Positions 1 to 7,891 of a stretch of 29,581 nucleotides of DNA are shown piece by piece. The translations under genes were made by a program, and so were the position numbers. The number at the start of each line of letters is the position of its first letter. Positions within the stretch are counted from its first letter, which is position 1. The stretch covers positions 1 to 29,581 of the forward strand of contig CAJTYH010000034.1 in the NCBI GenBank assembly GCA_910583675.1. The letters are read 5' to 3'. This DNA is from an uncultured Muribaculaceae bacterium (GTDB taxonomy: Bacteria; Bacteroidota; Bacteroidia; Bacteroidales; Muribaculaceae). The notes beneath the pieces are model-generated. The model was not told the origin of the DNA. It ran no database searches and was given only the letters and a program-made list of their open reading frames with translations.

Positions 1-42
1 TTTGCATCAGTTTTTCATGGTATTAGATTTAAGGTAAGAAGA

Positions 43-75
43 TTATTCGTCGGGACGACGAGTAATTTTTTTTTT
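43..75 (+). terminator. Rho-independent terminator of an off-window upstream gene
   Basis: A ten-base-pair stem (TTATTCGTCG at 43-52 with CGACGAGTAA at 56-65, one G-U pair) closes a three-base loop and is followed by ten T. The T run is on the plus strand, so the hairpin would end a plus-strand transcript that begins left of the window. It faces the 3' end of recO, which runs the other way. Confidence 0.75.
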
Positions 76-166
76 GCGCCATAGCGAAACCGGTCACCCA
101 CGGATCGGAATGATTTAACAGTCAATGAAATCACGATCGCACAAAGGATCATACATCAACAGCATA

Positions 167-889
167 TCATACGAATATAGCTCGGAGCACTTCAAGGGAC
201 GAAACTGCACCAAGACCGGGGAAATGAATCTGATAATATCGTATAAGACGATCCAGGATAAGATTGCGATCGCGGTGGCTCATTGCAAACAAAGAGGACG
301 TGCGCGGAGTCATGCGTCTGAGAGTCCATGCCACGGCAGCCTCATCGGAGGGGAGCCAGTTGCCATGAACAGGGGGAGACATCCTGAATATTCCGTCAGC
401 CATGTCAAAGACCGACCCGGGAAGATAGGTCCCCCAATCCGGTTCAATGCCCATGAAATGCTGCAAATGCAACAGGAAGCACAGGTGGATGTTAGCCAAC
501 GCACCTCCTGATGCACCGGCAATGTGGCGCTCCATATATACAATATAATCAAACAGCGCTTCGTCGCACTGCGGCTCACGCAAAAGCGCTGCCAAAATGT
601 CGGCGATAAAAAGAGCCAACGTAGACCTCACCGCACCATCCAAGGAGGGAATCCCGGCATGCCTGAGATCCCGGACTTGCATTATCTCGCGTCCCGGACG
701 CACGTCGGCCACACATTGGAAGACCGATAAAGGCCGGGTAAGCGCACACACACGCATCGCCGACTTACCACTGCCGGCAGGAAGGGTCATCACGACTTTC
801 CCCCTTTGACGAGAGTAGGCGGTAAGAATATTATGCCGGTCACTATAACGCACCGTGCGCAACGCTATGCAATCAAGATTTTCGTACAT
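167..889 (-). CDS. recO: DNA repair protein RecO
   Basis: RecO is the recombination mediator that works with RecR (and RecF) to load RecA on SSB-coated single-stranded DNA and to anneal strands. The N-terminus has the family's OB-fold start (CIALRTVRYSDRHNILTAYS, then a GK-V-M strand), and a helical middle and C-terminal part follow. The product is 240 aa, the usual length for the family. I chose the ATG at 889 because it puts the CIALRT strand about six residues from the start, as in other RecO proteins. An in-frame ATG at 901 would add four residues. No zinc-finger cysteine cluster is obvious. The gene stands alone on the minus strand, and about 230 bp of non-coding sequence separates it from the tRNA-Glu unit that runs the other way. 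Identification is by recognition of the family pattern. Confidence 0.88.
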   Translation of the reverse strand: MYENLDCIALRTVRYSDRHNILTAYSRQRGKVVMTLPAGSGKSAMRVCALTRPLSVFQCVADVRPGREIMQVRDLRHAGIPSLDGAVRSTLALFIADILAALLREPQCDEALFDYIVYMERHIAGASGGALANIHLCFLLHLQHFMGIEPDWGTYLPGSVFDMADGIFRMSPPVHGNWLPSDEAAVAWTLRRMTPRTSSLFAMSHRDRNLILDRLIRYYQIHFPGLGAVSSLEVLRAIFV

Positions 890-1072
890 TTTCTCGACCA
901 AAAATTGTCAAAAACGCCTTATCCGGAATTATTCCGCACAATATCCATCGTCGGTTTTGTTCATCTTCAGCGCTATTTCACCCCAAATTTCGCAATAAAA
1001 GGGAGATATAAGGCTATTTTAGGCTTGATTTTTTGTGAATATTTCTTAAATCGCGCATTTTTACATCGAATA
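890..1072. other. Intergenic region between recO and the tRNA-Glu/rpsT unit
   Basis: This AT-rich stretch holds no convincing gene; the ORFs that cross it have no family resemblance. It must contain the recO promoter on the minus strand, but I see no clean TAnnTTTG on that strand. An 18-base string at 989-1006 (TTCGCAATAAAAGGGAGA) occurs again in the sulP leader at 23527-23544. Confidence 0.5.
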
Positions 1073-1104
1073 TTTGGTTGACAAAAAAATAAGCGTTAAC
1101 TTTG
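1073..1104 (+). promoter_or_regulatory. Promoter of the tRNA-Glu / rpsT unit
   Basis: A TTTG box at 1073-1076 lies 20 nt before TAACTTTG at 1097-1104. This matches the Bacteroidota primary sigma (-33 TTTG, -7 TAnnTTTG) arrangement. Transcription should begin about 1108-1112, just ahead of the tRNA at 1124. Confidence 0.75.
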
Positions 1105-1123
1105 CACCGCAAAATACAACCGA

Positions 1124-1198
1124 GGCCCATTCGTCTATCGGCTAGGACGCAAGATTTTCATTCTTGAAAGAGGAGTTCGATTCTCCTATGGGCTACCA
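1124..1198 (+). tRNA. tRNA-Glu (anticodon TTC), copy 1, CCA encoded
   Basis: A full cloverleaf is visible. The acceptor stem is GGCCCAT with ATGGGCT. The anticodon stem CAAGA/TCTTG closes the loop TTTTCAT with anticodon TTC. The T arm is GAGGAGTTCGATTCTCC-like and contains the TTCGA motif. The discriminator A at 1195 is followed by a genome-encoded CCA at 1196-1198. The tRNA lies directly after the promoter and 46 nt ahead of rpsT, so tRNA and ribosomal protein are probably made from one transcript and separated by processing. Confidence 0.96.
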
Positions 1199-1244
1199 AC
1201 AAAACAACGAAGTTTAACGAAACTGACATTTACATTTTTTAGAA

Positions 1245-1499
1245 ATGGCAAATCATAAATCAGCTTTAAAGCGTATCCGCCAGACAGAAAGCCGCCGCCT
1301 CCGCAACCGCTACTACGCAAAGACCGCACGTAACGCCGTTCGCGACCTTCGCGCACTCACAGACAAAGCACAGGCAGAGGAAACCTACGTAAAGGTTGTG
1401 TCCATGCTTGACCGCCTTGCTTCAAAGAAGACCATCTCGAAGAACAAGGCTTCCAACCTCAAGAGCAAGCTCGCGCTCCATATCAACAAGCTCGGCTGA
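1245..1499 (+). CDS. rpsT: 30S ribosomal protein S20
   Basis: S20 binds 16S rRNA early in assembly of the small ribosomal subunit. The 84-aa product starts MANHKSALKRIRQ, the hallmark N-terminus of bacterial S20. It has the strongly basic three-helix composition and ends in a Lys/Leu-rich helix (SKLALHINKLG). Length and start agree with the family. It sits between two identical tRNA-Glu genes and has no obvious promoter of its own in the 46 nt behind the first tRNA, so it is probably cotranscribed with that tRNA. S20 synthesis is autoregulated at translation in some bacteria; I see no specific structure for that here. Confidence 0.97.
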   Translation: MANHKSALKRIRQTESRRLRNRYYAKTARNAVRDLRALTDKAQAEETYVKVVSMLDRLASKKTISKNKASNLKSKLALHINKLG

Positions 1500-1693
1500 T
1501 AACCCCACGTTATCGCCACCACGGCAGTTTGATTTGGCCCGACTAAGAAATGACCATATAAAAGGGAGGAAGAGCAGCAAAAGGCAACAATTAACAGTTT
1601 GCCACAACATGCTTTCCGATCTTTGAAAGAATACAACTAATAGTTCTCGTAATTTTTCTCCCACCCGCTTGTGAAAGCTGATGGGTTGATCAA

Positions 1694-1765
1694 GGCCCAT
1701 TCGTCTATCGGCTAGGACGCAAGATTTTCATTCTTGAAAGAGGAGTTCGATTCTCCTATGGGCTA
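1694..1765 (+). tRNA. tRNA-Glu (anticodon TTC), copy 2, CCA not encoded
   Basis: Identical over its whole body to the copy at 1124-1195: same acceptor stem, anticodon loop TTTTCAT with TTC, and T arm. It differs only after the discriminator A at 1765, where the genome reads CAG instead of CCA. This copy therefore needs CCA-adding enzyme. It lies 194 nt behind rpsT and 15 nt ahead of a strong terminator, so it is probably the last member of the tRNA-rpsT-tRNA unit. Confidence 0.96.
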
Positions 1766-1780
1766 CAGTTTAGTGCGTTT

Positions 1781-1820
1781 ACGCGACATTCCATAAAAGG
1801 AGTGTCGCGTATTATTTATC
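1781..1820 (+). terminator. Terminator after the second tRNA-Glu
   Basis: ACGCGACATTCC at 1781-1792 pairs with GGAGTGTCGCGT at 1799-1810. This gives twelve base pairs with one G-U, a six-base loop and a T-rich tail (ATTATTTATC). It closes the tRNA/rpsT transcript. Confidence 0.8.
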
Positions 1821-2111
1821 TCACATAAACATCGGAGCATACCTCTCACCCGCGATCCCAAACATCACTCAGATCCTTAACTGCGCCCTATTGACTATGA
1901 AAGGATAAATCGTACAATTTATTTGGGGGGGATAAACGATTTAACATTTATAATTTTTGTTTTTCACAATTAAAAGCATACCTTTGCTGACATAAAGCAT
2001 TTTCACCCTTAAATCCCACCAAAGGAAAAGGTGGCTCTGCCATATCATCGCACACAATATTACCAGTAATTGAATTTTCCCCCTTACCATACCCGAACAA
2101 ATCGGATCGCA
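1821..2111 (+). promoter_or_regulatory. Fimbrial operon upstream region with G7 tract, promoter and leader
   Basis: No gene is supported here. A run of seven G (1925-1931) lies between AAATCGT (1907-1913) and its inverted copy ACGATTT (1936-1942). Downstream is a near-ideal promoter, TTTG at 1956-1959, 19 nt, then TACCTTTG at 1979-1986, which predicts a start of transcription near 1990. The leader to the proposed TTG start at 2112 is about 120 nt. In-frame TAA at 2067 limits how far upstream the first gene can begin. Confidence 0.7.
1956..1986 (+). promoter_or_regulatory. Promoter of the fimbrial operon
   Basis: TTTG (1956-1959), a 19-nt spacer and TACCTTTG (1979-1986) match the Bacteroidota -33/-7 consensus. 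It is the only good match between the tRNA terminator and the first fimbrial gene. The G7 run ends 24 nt upstream of the -33 box. Confidence 0.72.
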
Positions 2112-3393
2112 TTGCATAAAAAACTCAATTGGCTGAAATCCGCATTGTTCTCAATTTCCTTGGCGTTGGCTCCAGTGGCAATCAACGCACAATCAGCAAC
2201 AAGGCAAATTGAGAAGAGCGTGACATTTCACATAAACAGATCTGACATAGATCCTGCACTTGGAAATAATGCACAGTCTCTCAGCGACATAAACAACTTT
2301 ATAGAGGCGGCAAACGCAGACAGTTGCATTAAGGTCACAGAAGTCATGTTCTGCGGATACGCATCGCCGGACGGGTCATTGGAATTCAACAAAAAACTCG
2401 CCAAAAGACGCATGGAGACTATCGAAAAACTTACAATTGGGGGGGGGTAAAATATCAAATTTAAAGAAAATCTCCCATAAAAGCGATGTAATCAGCATTT
2501 CTATTCTTAAAGAACTCATTGACGCATCCAATATTCCACATAGACGGGAAGCCCTTGACATACTTGACGACACCCCATCATCGCACCATAACCACGATAT
2601 AATCAAGAAACTACAGCAGGGCGCCAACGGATCGGTATGGAAAGAGATCAGACCATTGCTCGGCCAACTCCGCTATGCCTCAGTTACTTTCACATACACC
2701 ACAACCACTCCACCCCCATCACATACTACCTCTCCTCCGGACACCATCTCAATTACTGAGCCAGAAGAAACCTTCACAAAATCACCGGATACGATAGCCA
2801 TTGCAGAGGCCGGTAAAACCAACACACCCATAACCCTCCATAAAAAACGCCCACTATATATTTCCCTCAAAACCAACATGCTATATGACGCCATGCTTAT
2901 ACCAAGCATAGGCGCGGAAGCGTATGTCGGCAAAATGACCAGCATAAATGCCAACTGGTCATACGCCTGGTGGAAAAACGACCGCCGCCACAACTACTGG
3001 AGGTATTACGGGGGCGACATATCATTTAGACGATGGTTCGGCAAACTAGCCGCCTCCAAGCCACTTACAGGGCACCACCTCGGCCTTTATGCCCAAATCC
3101 TGACTTACGATTTCGAATTGGGCGGCAAAGGTCAGATGGGCAACAAATACAACTATGGAGGAGGACTGGAGTACGGCTTCTCTTTACCCGTAAAGACACG
3201 ACTGAACATAGATTTCACACTCGGGATAGGCTATCTCGGGGGTAAATACCACGAATACACGCCCATTGACGGCCACTACGTATGGCAGGCTACGAAACGG
3301 CGCAACTGGTTCGGTCCCACAAAAGCCGAGATATCATTGGTATGGTTGATCGGCCACGGCAACCGCAACACTAAGAAAGGGGGTAAAAGATGA
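2112..3393 (+). CDS. OmpA-like / DUF3575 fimbrial-operon protein, split by a frameshift at a G9 tract
   Basis: Outer-membrane-associated proteins of this type lead many Bacteroidota fimbrillin operons; their exact role is unproven, probably pilus anchoring or assembly. The first part (to the TAA at 2448) has a signal peptide ending near AINAQ and an OmpA-like segment (VMFCGYASPDGSLEFNKKLA-type, with N and R residues). The second part, open in another frame to 3393, finishes the OmpA-like region and continues through a Thr/Pro linker into a DUF3575 domain (LKTNMLYDAMLIPSIGAEA, then WKH/WRYYGGDISFRRWF-like strands). The halves join if the G run at 2439-2447 has eight G instead of nine, giving about 426 aa. 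No in-frame ATG precedes the signal peptide, so I propose TTG at 2112; TTG at 2070 is the alternative. Its end overlaps the next gene by ATGA. As written, the gene is off or a pseudogene. Confidence 0.75.
2439..2447 (+). repeat. Homopolymeric G9 tract inside the OmpA-like/DUF3575 gene
   Basis: Nine consecutive G follow ATT and precede TAAAATATC. With nine G the frame ends at TAA directly after the tract. With eight (or eleven) G it reads GGT-AAA-ATA and continues into the DUF3575 part. Runs of this kind are classic sites for slipped-strand mispairing, and also for sequencing error. Confidence 0.9.
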
Positions 3394-4439
3394 CGCGCGT
3401 TGCCTTCATACGCATGTTTTGTGCCGCCGGAATTGCCGTAGCAACATCCATGCTATGTAGTTGCGAGCACAAAGACTTGCGTTTCAACCATCCGGAACAT
3501 GCCACCCGATATGAGACTCGCATTGAGGCCTCATATGACCTCATATGGGAGATGCGCGAACCCGGTGGAGTGGATTGGAGCGCCGATTGGCCGTCGGAGT
3601 TCGGTATCAGCTACGAATCCCTTGCCCCGAAGATGCCCGACGGGCTATGCGTCAACTCATACAACCGAAACGGCCAGAAATCGTCCCGGCATCTCCCGCC
3701 AAAGGGTGGAATAGTGGAAATGTCACCCGGCATGAACTCGCTGCTGATGTATAACGACGATACCGAATTCATCATATTCGACGATCTCAACAACTCCGTA
3801 TCGGCAAAAGCCACCACCCGTTCACGTTCACGGGCAAGCTACACCGGCAATACGCTTGATCCGGCGTCCAAGGGGGAACCGGAAAAGACCGTCTCCCCTC
3901 CTGACCCGCTTTTCGGCCACTATATCGAAGCATACGAACAGCTCGCCATACCCATACCGGAGACACTAAATGCGACATTGCGTCCGTTGGTGTTCAGCTA
4001 TCTCATAAGATATGAGTTCACCCACGGGACTGAATACATAGGCCTCGCCAGAGGAGCGATGAGCGGCATGGCAGAGTCCGTATTCCTTTTTGACGGCCAC
4101 ACCGGCGACGACCGGGTGACAATCCTTTACGATTGCACCGTTCACGACTGGGGAGTGGAAACGGTGGTCAATTCCTTCGGAATACCCAATTATCCCAACC
4201 ACGAATATTCCAGAACAGAAGACTTCTACGGTCTGAACCTCGAACTAAGGCTCAGGAACGGAAAAATGCTCGTATTCGACCACGACGTGACCGATCAGGT
4301 CGCAGCCCAACCTCACGGAGGGGTAATTGTGATAAAGGGGCTATGCGTCAGCGACGAGGATGGAAACGAAGCCGGTTCCGGATTTGACGTGGATGTTGAG
4401 GGATGGGGCGACTTCGAAGACATCACCATTGACTTGTAA
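3390..4439 (+). CDS. DUF5119 family lipoprotein of the fimbrial operon
   Basis: A 349-aa exported protein with a basic N-terminus, a hydrophobic stretch and cysteines at residues 23 and 25 (MLCSCEHKD), the likely lipidation site. DUF5119 proteins are found almost only in Bacteroidota fimbrillin operons, between the DUF3575 protein and the fimbrillin. Their structure resembles fimbrial anchor or assembly factors, but function has not been settled. The early motif YDLIWEMREPGGVDW and the late strand-rich region fit this family. The ATG overlaps the stop of the preceding gene (ATGA), so its translation is probably coupled to that gene. If the G9 tract stops translation upstream, expression of this gene could be reduced too. 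An Arg/Ser-rich stretch near residues 142-150 may be a linker. Confidence 0.75.
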   Translation: MTRVAFIRMFCAAGIAVATSMLCSCEHKDLRFNHPEHATRYETRIEASYDLIWEMREPGGVDWSADWPSEFGISYESLAPKMPDGLCVNSYNRNGQKSSRHLPPKGGIVEMSPGMNSLLMYNDDTEFIIFDDLNNSVSAKATTRSRSRASYTGNTLDPASKGEPEKTVSPPDPLFGHYIEAYEQLAIPIPETLNATLRPLVFSYLIRYEFTHGTEYIGLARGAMSGMAESVFLFDGHTGDDRVTILYDCTVHDWGVETVVNSFGIPNYPNHEYSRTEDFYGLNLELRLRNGKMLVFDHDVTDQVAAQPHGGVIVIKGLCVSDEDGNEAGSGFDVDVEGWGDFEDITIDL

Positions 4440-4486
4440 ACAACACAACTATTTTTTTATAAACACTCTTTAACCACAACAACAGC

Positions 4487-5521
4487 ATGAAAAAATCACT
4501 GTTTTTAGCAGTTGCCGCAGCGGCATTACTGGCTTCATCATGTTCGAACGATGAAGTGATCTCCGTTCCCCGCCAGGCAGCAATCGGTTTCGACACGTTC
4601 GTCAACAAGACAACACGTGCCACCGATGCCACCAACACCAACCTGACGAGCATGTCCGTCTACGGCTACATTGGCGATGCAACTCCGGTCAAGAACTTCA
4701 ACGGCACCATCGTGTCGCGACCTGACCAGTCCGCAGTATGGACTTATTCTCCCCTGCAGTACTGGACTGCCGACAAGAAGTATTTCTTCACAGCGCTCTC
4801 ATCGCCTGTGCTCGAAGGCAACAGCCACTACAGATACACCTGGGCCGACGCCCTCCAAACCGAGACTGCCGGTTTCTACGGATCAGGAACGATATCTTTC
4901 GACAACACGGCACCGACAGCCGCTTCAGGCAATGAAGATCTGGTTTACGCATATGCGACGAAAGAGACACCAACCGAGATAACATCGGATCCGGGCACGG
5001 TTCAATTCACATTCAAGCATGCCTTGTCACGCGTAAAGTTCACCTTCAACAACGTCATGGGAAGCAACGCATACGTGATCAAAGTGTATGACCTTACCAT
5101 CAACAATGCCACAGCCACAGCCGACCTCACACTCGGAGTCAAGGATCCCGTATGGGAAAACCATGCCAACACCACGGTGCTGACCATGCGCAACAGCTAC
5201 TTCACACCTCAGGAACAGACAGCGGTCAACGCTCAATCCATAGCCAGCGGCACCAAGTTCATAATCCCTGGCCAGAGCACCCTCAACATCACTTTCAAGG
5301 TAGATCTGATGCTTGGCAACGGTACCGTGCTCGCCACATACAACCACATCGGAAAGGCCCTACCCGCAACTGAATTCCTTAACGGCCATAGTTACAACTT
5401 CGTAGCCGACCTCAATCCCGACAACATCGACCCGGACAACGAGATGTTCCCCATCGTGTTCACTGTCATCGACGTAGAGGACTGGATCGAAGAAAGCGCC
5501 ATTCCTGTCACAGGCGAATAA
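4487..5521 (+). CDS. Fimbrillin family lipoprotein (probable major pilus subunit)
   Basis: The 344-aa product is a probable structural subunit of a Bacteroidota type V pilus, exported as a lipoprotein and polymerised at the cell surface. The lipoprotein signal (MKKSLFLAVAAAALLASSC) has the lipidated cysteine at residue 19. After it comes the fimbrillin pattern: a GFDTFVNK strand, then TTRATD near residues 42-47, then a SMSVYGYIG strand. In related pilins an Arg in this region is cut by a trypsin-like protease to start donor-strand polymerisation; R44 is a candidate here. The end has the usual IVFTVIDVEDWIE strand. It follows the DUF5119 gene after 47 nt and is followed by a hairpin and a larger subunit gene. 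Fimbrillin-like (Mfa_like) membership is by pattern, not search. Confidence 0.82.
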   Translation: MKKSLFLAVAAAALLASSCSNDEVISVPRQAAIGFDTFVNKTTRATDATNTNLTSMSVYGYIGDATPVKNFNGTIVSRPDQSAVWTYSPLQYWTADKKYFFTALSSPVLEGNSHYRYTWADALQTETAGFYGSGTISFDNTAPTAASGNEDLVYAYATKETPTEITSDPGTVQFTFKHALSRVKFTFNNVMGSNAYVIKVYDLTINNATATADLTLGVKDPVWENHANTTVLTMRNSYFTPQEQTAVNAQSIASGTKFIIPGQSTLNITFKVDLMLGNGTVLATYNHIGKALPATEFLNGHSYNFVADLNPDNIDPDNEMFPIVFTVIDVEDWIEESAIPVTGE

Positions 5522-5533
5522 AACATCACCTTG

Positions 5534-5574
5534 AATACTCCGTGTCGCCCATAAACCGAGTGGCACGGAGTATT
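5534..5574 (+). terminator. Hairpin between fimbrillin and tip-subunit genes (terminator or attenuator)
   Basis: AATACTCCGTGTC (5534-5546) pairs with GGCACGGAGTATT (5562-5574) through thirteen base pairs with one G-U. The following tail (ATCCCATCATAAA) is not a pure T run. Its place between a main and a minor subunit suggests partial termination or protection of the upstream mRNA, giving more fimbrillin than tip protein. Confidence 0.6.
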
Positions 5575-5604
5575 ATCCCATCATAAACCACCCGACCACA
5601 TTAC

Positions 5605-7788
5605 ATGAAACCATATCAGGCACTTCTACCACTATTGCTGATCGCCGCAATATCATGCACCGATGACACCGGAATTGTCGGCATCGACGGCTACGAAAAC
5701 ATCGTATTCGGCGTGTCCGGATCGGGAACCGGTTCAAGGAGCGCGGACGAAACCCGAAGTCCTGATATGTTCACCCTGCATCCCGACAGCGACAACCGGG
5801 AAGTGGAACCGGTCAAGGTATATGTCACCGAAACCGACATGACCGGTGAAAGCGTATCCGGGAGGGGCACACCGGTAACAGGCACCGACGGCATGAGCAG
5901 TTTCGGCATATACTCATTCTTCTACCGTACACCCACCTCCGAACCTGAACCGTTCTTTGACGGAGAAACCGCCATCGACAAGGGAGACCACTGGGCTACA
6001 GGCAACGTATACTACTGGCCTACAGCAGCCGAATCTACGCTTAGATTCTGGGCAATGGCAGGCATAGACGCGCCAGGAGTAAGCATAACCCGAGGCAACA
6101 GCAGCCCCGAGGCGATGACAATAAACTACGCCGTGCCACAGCGGGCAAACGACCAGGCAGATCTGATGTTGGCCACCACAAGCCACACCAACACCCCGGG
6201 GCAACGCGTCCCGCTGCGTTTCAGCCATCTGTGCGCGGCGGTAAGATTCGTGTTCGGCGACGAAATGCAACCAGGCACGATAAAAAGCATTATCCTGTCC
6301 GGCATAAAGTCGGAAGGACAATATACCACGACATGGAACAACCTGTCCGGAAACGAGACATTCACCATACCGATAGAAAAGACTACTGATGAGAACGTGG
6401 CATCAGGTACAGAGATGACACCTGACTACAATACGCTGATGATGATACCTCAGCAACTCGGAGAAAATGCCCGGCTCAAAGTAGTGTTCCAGGACAAAGT
6501 CACCGGGGCGGAACGTAACCTCACCGCACCCATCGGCGGCCAGACCTGGAAACAGGGCACCACAACGACCTATCATATCGGGATCACTCCAGACTTCAAG
6601 CTTGAATTCACGCGCCCGGTAGAGACCCAGGACGCGCATTATGTGACATGCAACAGTGCGATACGCGTGAGCGGACTGCCGGCAGACAGGCAGTGGACAC
6701 TCACGGTCGAGGCATCTGACAGTTCCGACCCGAGCGTGCAACTGACCGCAGACGTAAACGAATTTGTAAGACAAGGATTCTGGACAGACAGAGAGATGCT
6801 GAACGGATCGACCGTTACAAACAGATCGGCACGTGGCACGTCTGTAATCCAAGGGAGCGGCTCCGGAGAATTCCCCTTGACCGTATTCCTGCCTGAGAAC
6901 GTCTCCGATGCCAACCGCACAGTCACCCTGACCCTAAGCGTGGAGGGAGCGCCATCGCGATATGCCGTCACCCAGGAAATCGCGCAACTGCACCCCCTAT
7001 GGGTCGGCGACGAAGGGTGGGAGCAGATCGACGACAACCAGAGCGGTGCCTACGGCTTCTCGTACACGGCCCATCATGTATATGTCTACTACGACGGCAA
7101 CCTCAATATAGGCGACGGCGCAACCACACTACGGCGTATAAAGAGCATGATCGACAATATCATTGCCCAATATAACGCCGGGGATTATGTTGACATCTAT
7201 TATCAGTCGTATCTTTCGAAATATAGGTATGCCCTTGACATCAATTACGAAAAACTAAGCAACCTGGGACTGAACGCATCTTCTAACACAGACGGGCTGG
7301 CCAATACAAGGCAATTGTTCAACTTCGGAGGATCAGCGGTATCAACCACATTCGAAAGCGCTCTGCAGGATTTGCGGCGCATAAATGACAACAACACAAA
7401 GGCATTCCGAAAAAGGGACAATACACCAGGAACATGGTATAATCCCAATATAGACGATCAGTTCGAATTCCCTAAATGGGTGGAAGGGACTGCCATAAAC
7501 GAGAGTCAGGCTCTAACTCTCGCCCTTAAGAAAAACCGTTACTACCTGAACCGCTACACCGACACCGGCACCGGCATGGAAACCACCGCCCCGAGGATCA
7601 CAGAAGACAATATCGTGTGGTATCTACCGGCCTATCAGCAATTCAACAGCCTGCCAGCCGGAAGCTTCTCTCCCGCTGACTTCTGGTCATCAACGGCCTA
7701 CAACAATGCCACCCAGGCTTATCTCGGCAACGGCATGCCCGCTACCCGAAATACCCAGAAGAAGGTGCGCGTAGTCCGCAACCGTTGA
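5605..7788 (+). CDS. Large fimbrillin-like lipoprotein with a distinct C-terminal domain (probable fimbrial tip/minor subunit)
   Basis: A 727-aa exported protein. The lipoprotein signal ends AISC with the cysteine at residue 18. The first half (about 20-330) follows the fimbrillin pattern seen in Mfa-like proteins (GTPVTGTDGMSSFGIYSFFY, YWPTAAESTLRFWAMA, LRFSHLCAAVRFVF). A middle part (about 345-470) reads like an immunoglobulin-like strand region ending before LWVGDEGWEQ. The last 250 residues hold a separate domain with WYLPAYQQFNSLP and FWSSTAYNNATQAYL motifs and the end VRVVRNR. This resembles the DUF1566/FISUMP-type, C-type-lectin-like domains found at the ends of surface adhesins. Being last and largest in the operon, it is the best candidate for the adhesive tip. 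The role is inferred. Confidence 0.7.
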   Translation: MKPYQALLPLLLIAAISCTDDTGIVGIDGYENIVFGVSGSGTGSRSADETRSPDMFTLHPDSDNREVEPVKVYVTETDMTGESVSGRGTPVTGTDGMSSFGIYSFFYRTPTSEPEPFFDGETAIDKGDHWATGNVYYWPTAAESTLRFWAMAGIDAPGVSITRGNSSPEAMTINYAVPQRANDQADLMLATTSHTNTPGQRVPLRFSHLCAAVRFVFGDEMQPGTIKSIILSGIKSEGQYTTTWNNLSGNETFTIPIEKTTDENVASGTEMTPDYNTLMMIPQQLGENARLKVVFQDKVTGAERNLTAPIGGQTWKQGTTTTYHIGITPDFKLEFTRPVETQDAHYVTCNSAIRVSGLPADRQWTLTVEASDSSDPSVQLTADVNEFVRQGFWTDREMLNGSTVTNRSARGTSVIQGSGSGEFPLTVFLPENVSDANRTVTLTLSVEGAPSRYAVTQEIAQLHPLWVGDEGWEQIDDNQSGAYGFSYTAHHVYVYYDGNLNIGDGATTLRRIKSMIDNIIAQYNAGDYVDIYYQSYLSKYRYALDINYEKLSNLGLNASSNTDGLANTRQLFNFGGSAVSTTFESALQDLRRINDNNTKAFRKRDNTPGTWYNPNIDDQFEFPKWVEGTAINESQALTLALKKNRYYLNRYTDTGTGMETTAPRITEDNIVWYLPAYQQFNSLPAGSFSPADFWSSTAYNNATQAYLGNGMPATRNTQKKVRVVRNR

Positions 7789-7846
7789 TTTCCGAACAGA
7801 CAGAAATAACATGCCTGAAACAAGGGGGTAATTGCGGATTTTTTAC

Positions 7847-7854
7847 TAATTTTG
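7847..7854 (+). promoter_or_regulatory. Probable -7 box of the GH3-to-rnhB gene run
   Basis: TAATTTTG matches TAnnTTTG and would place the transcript start near 7860, about 32 nt before the ATG at 7892. No convincing -33 box lies at the right distance, so this is a partial match. Confidence 0.45.
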
Positions 7855-7891
7855 CTGTTTGATAAGGGGTAACAGAGACAAACCTACAGGC

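Noticed and set aside
125..511. 128-codon plus-strand frame at the left end
   Set aside because: It is antisense to recO and has no family resemblance.
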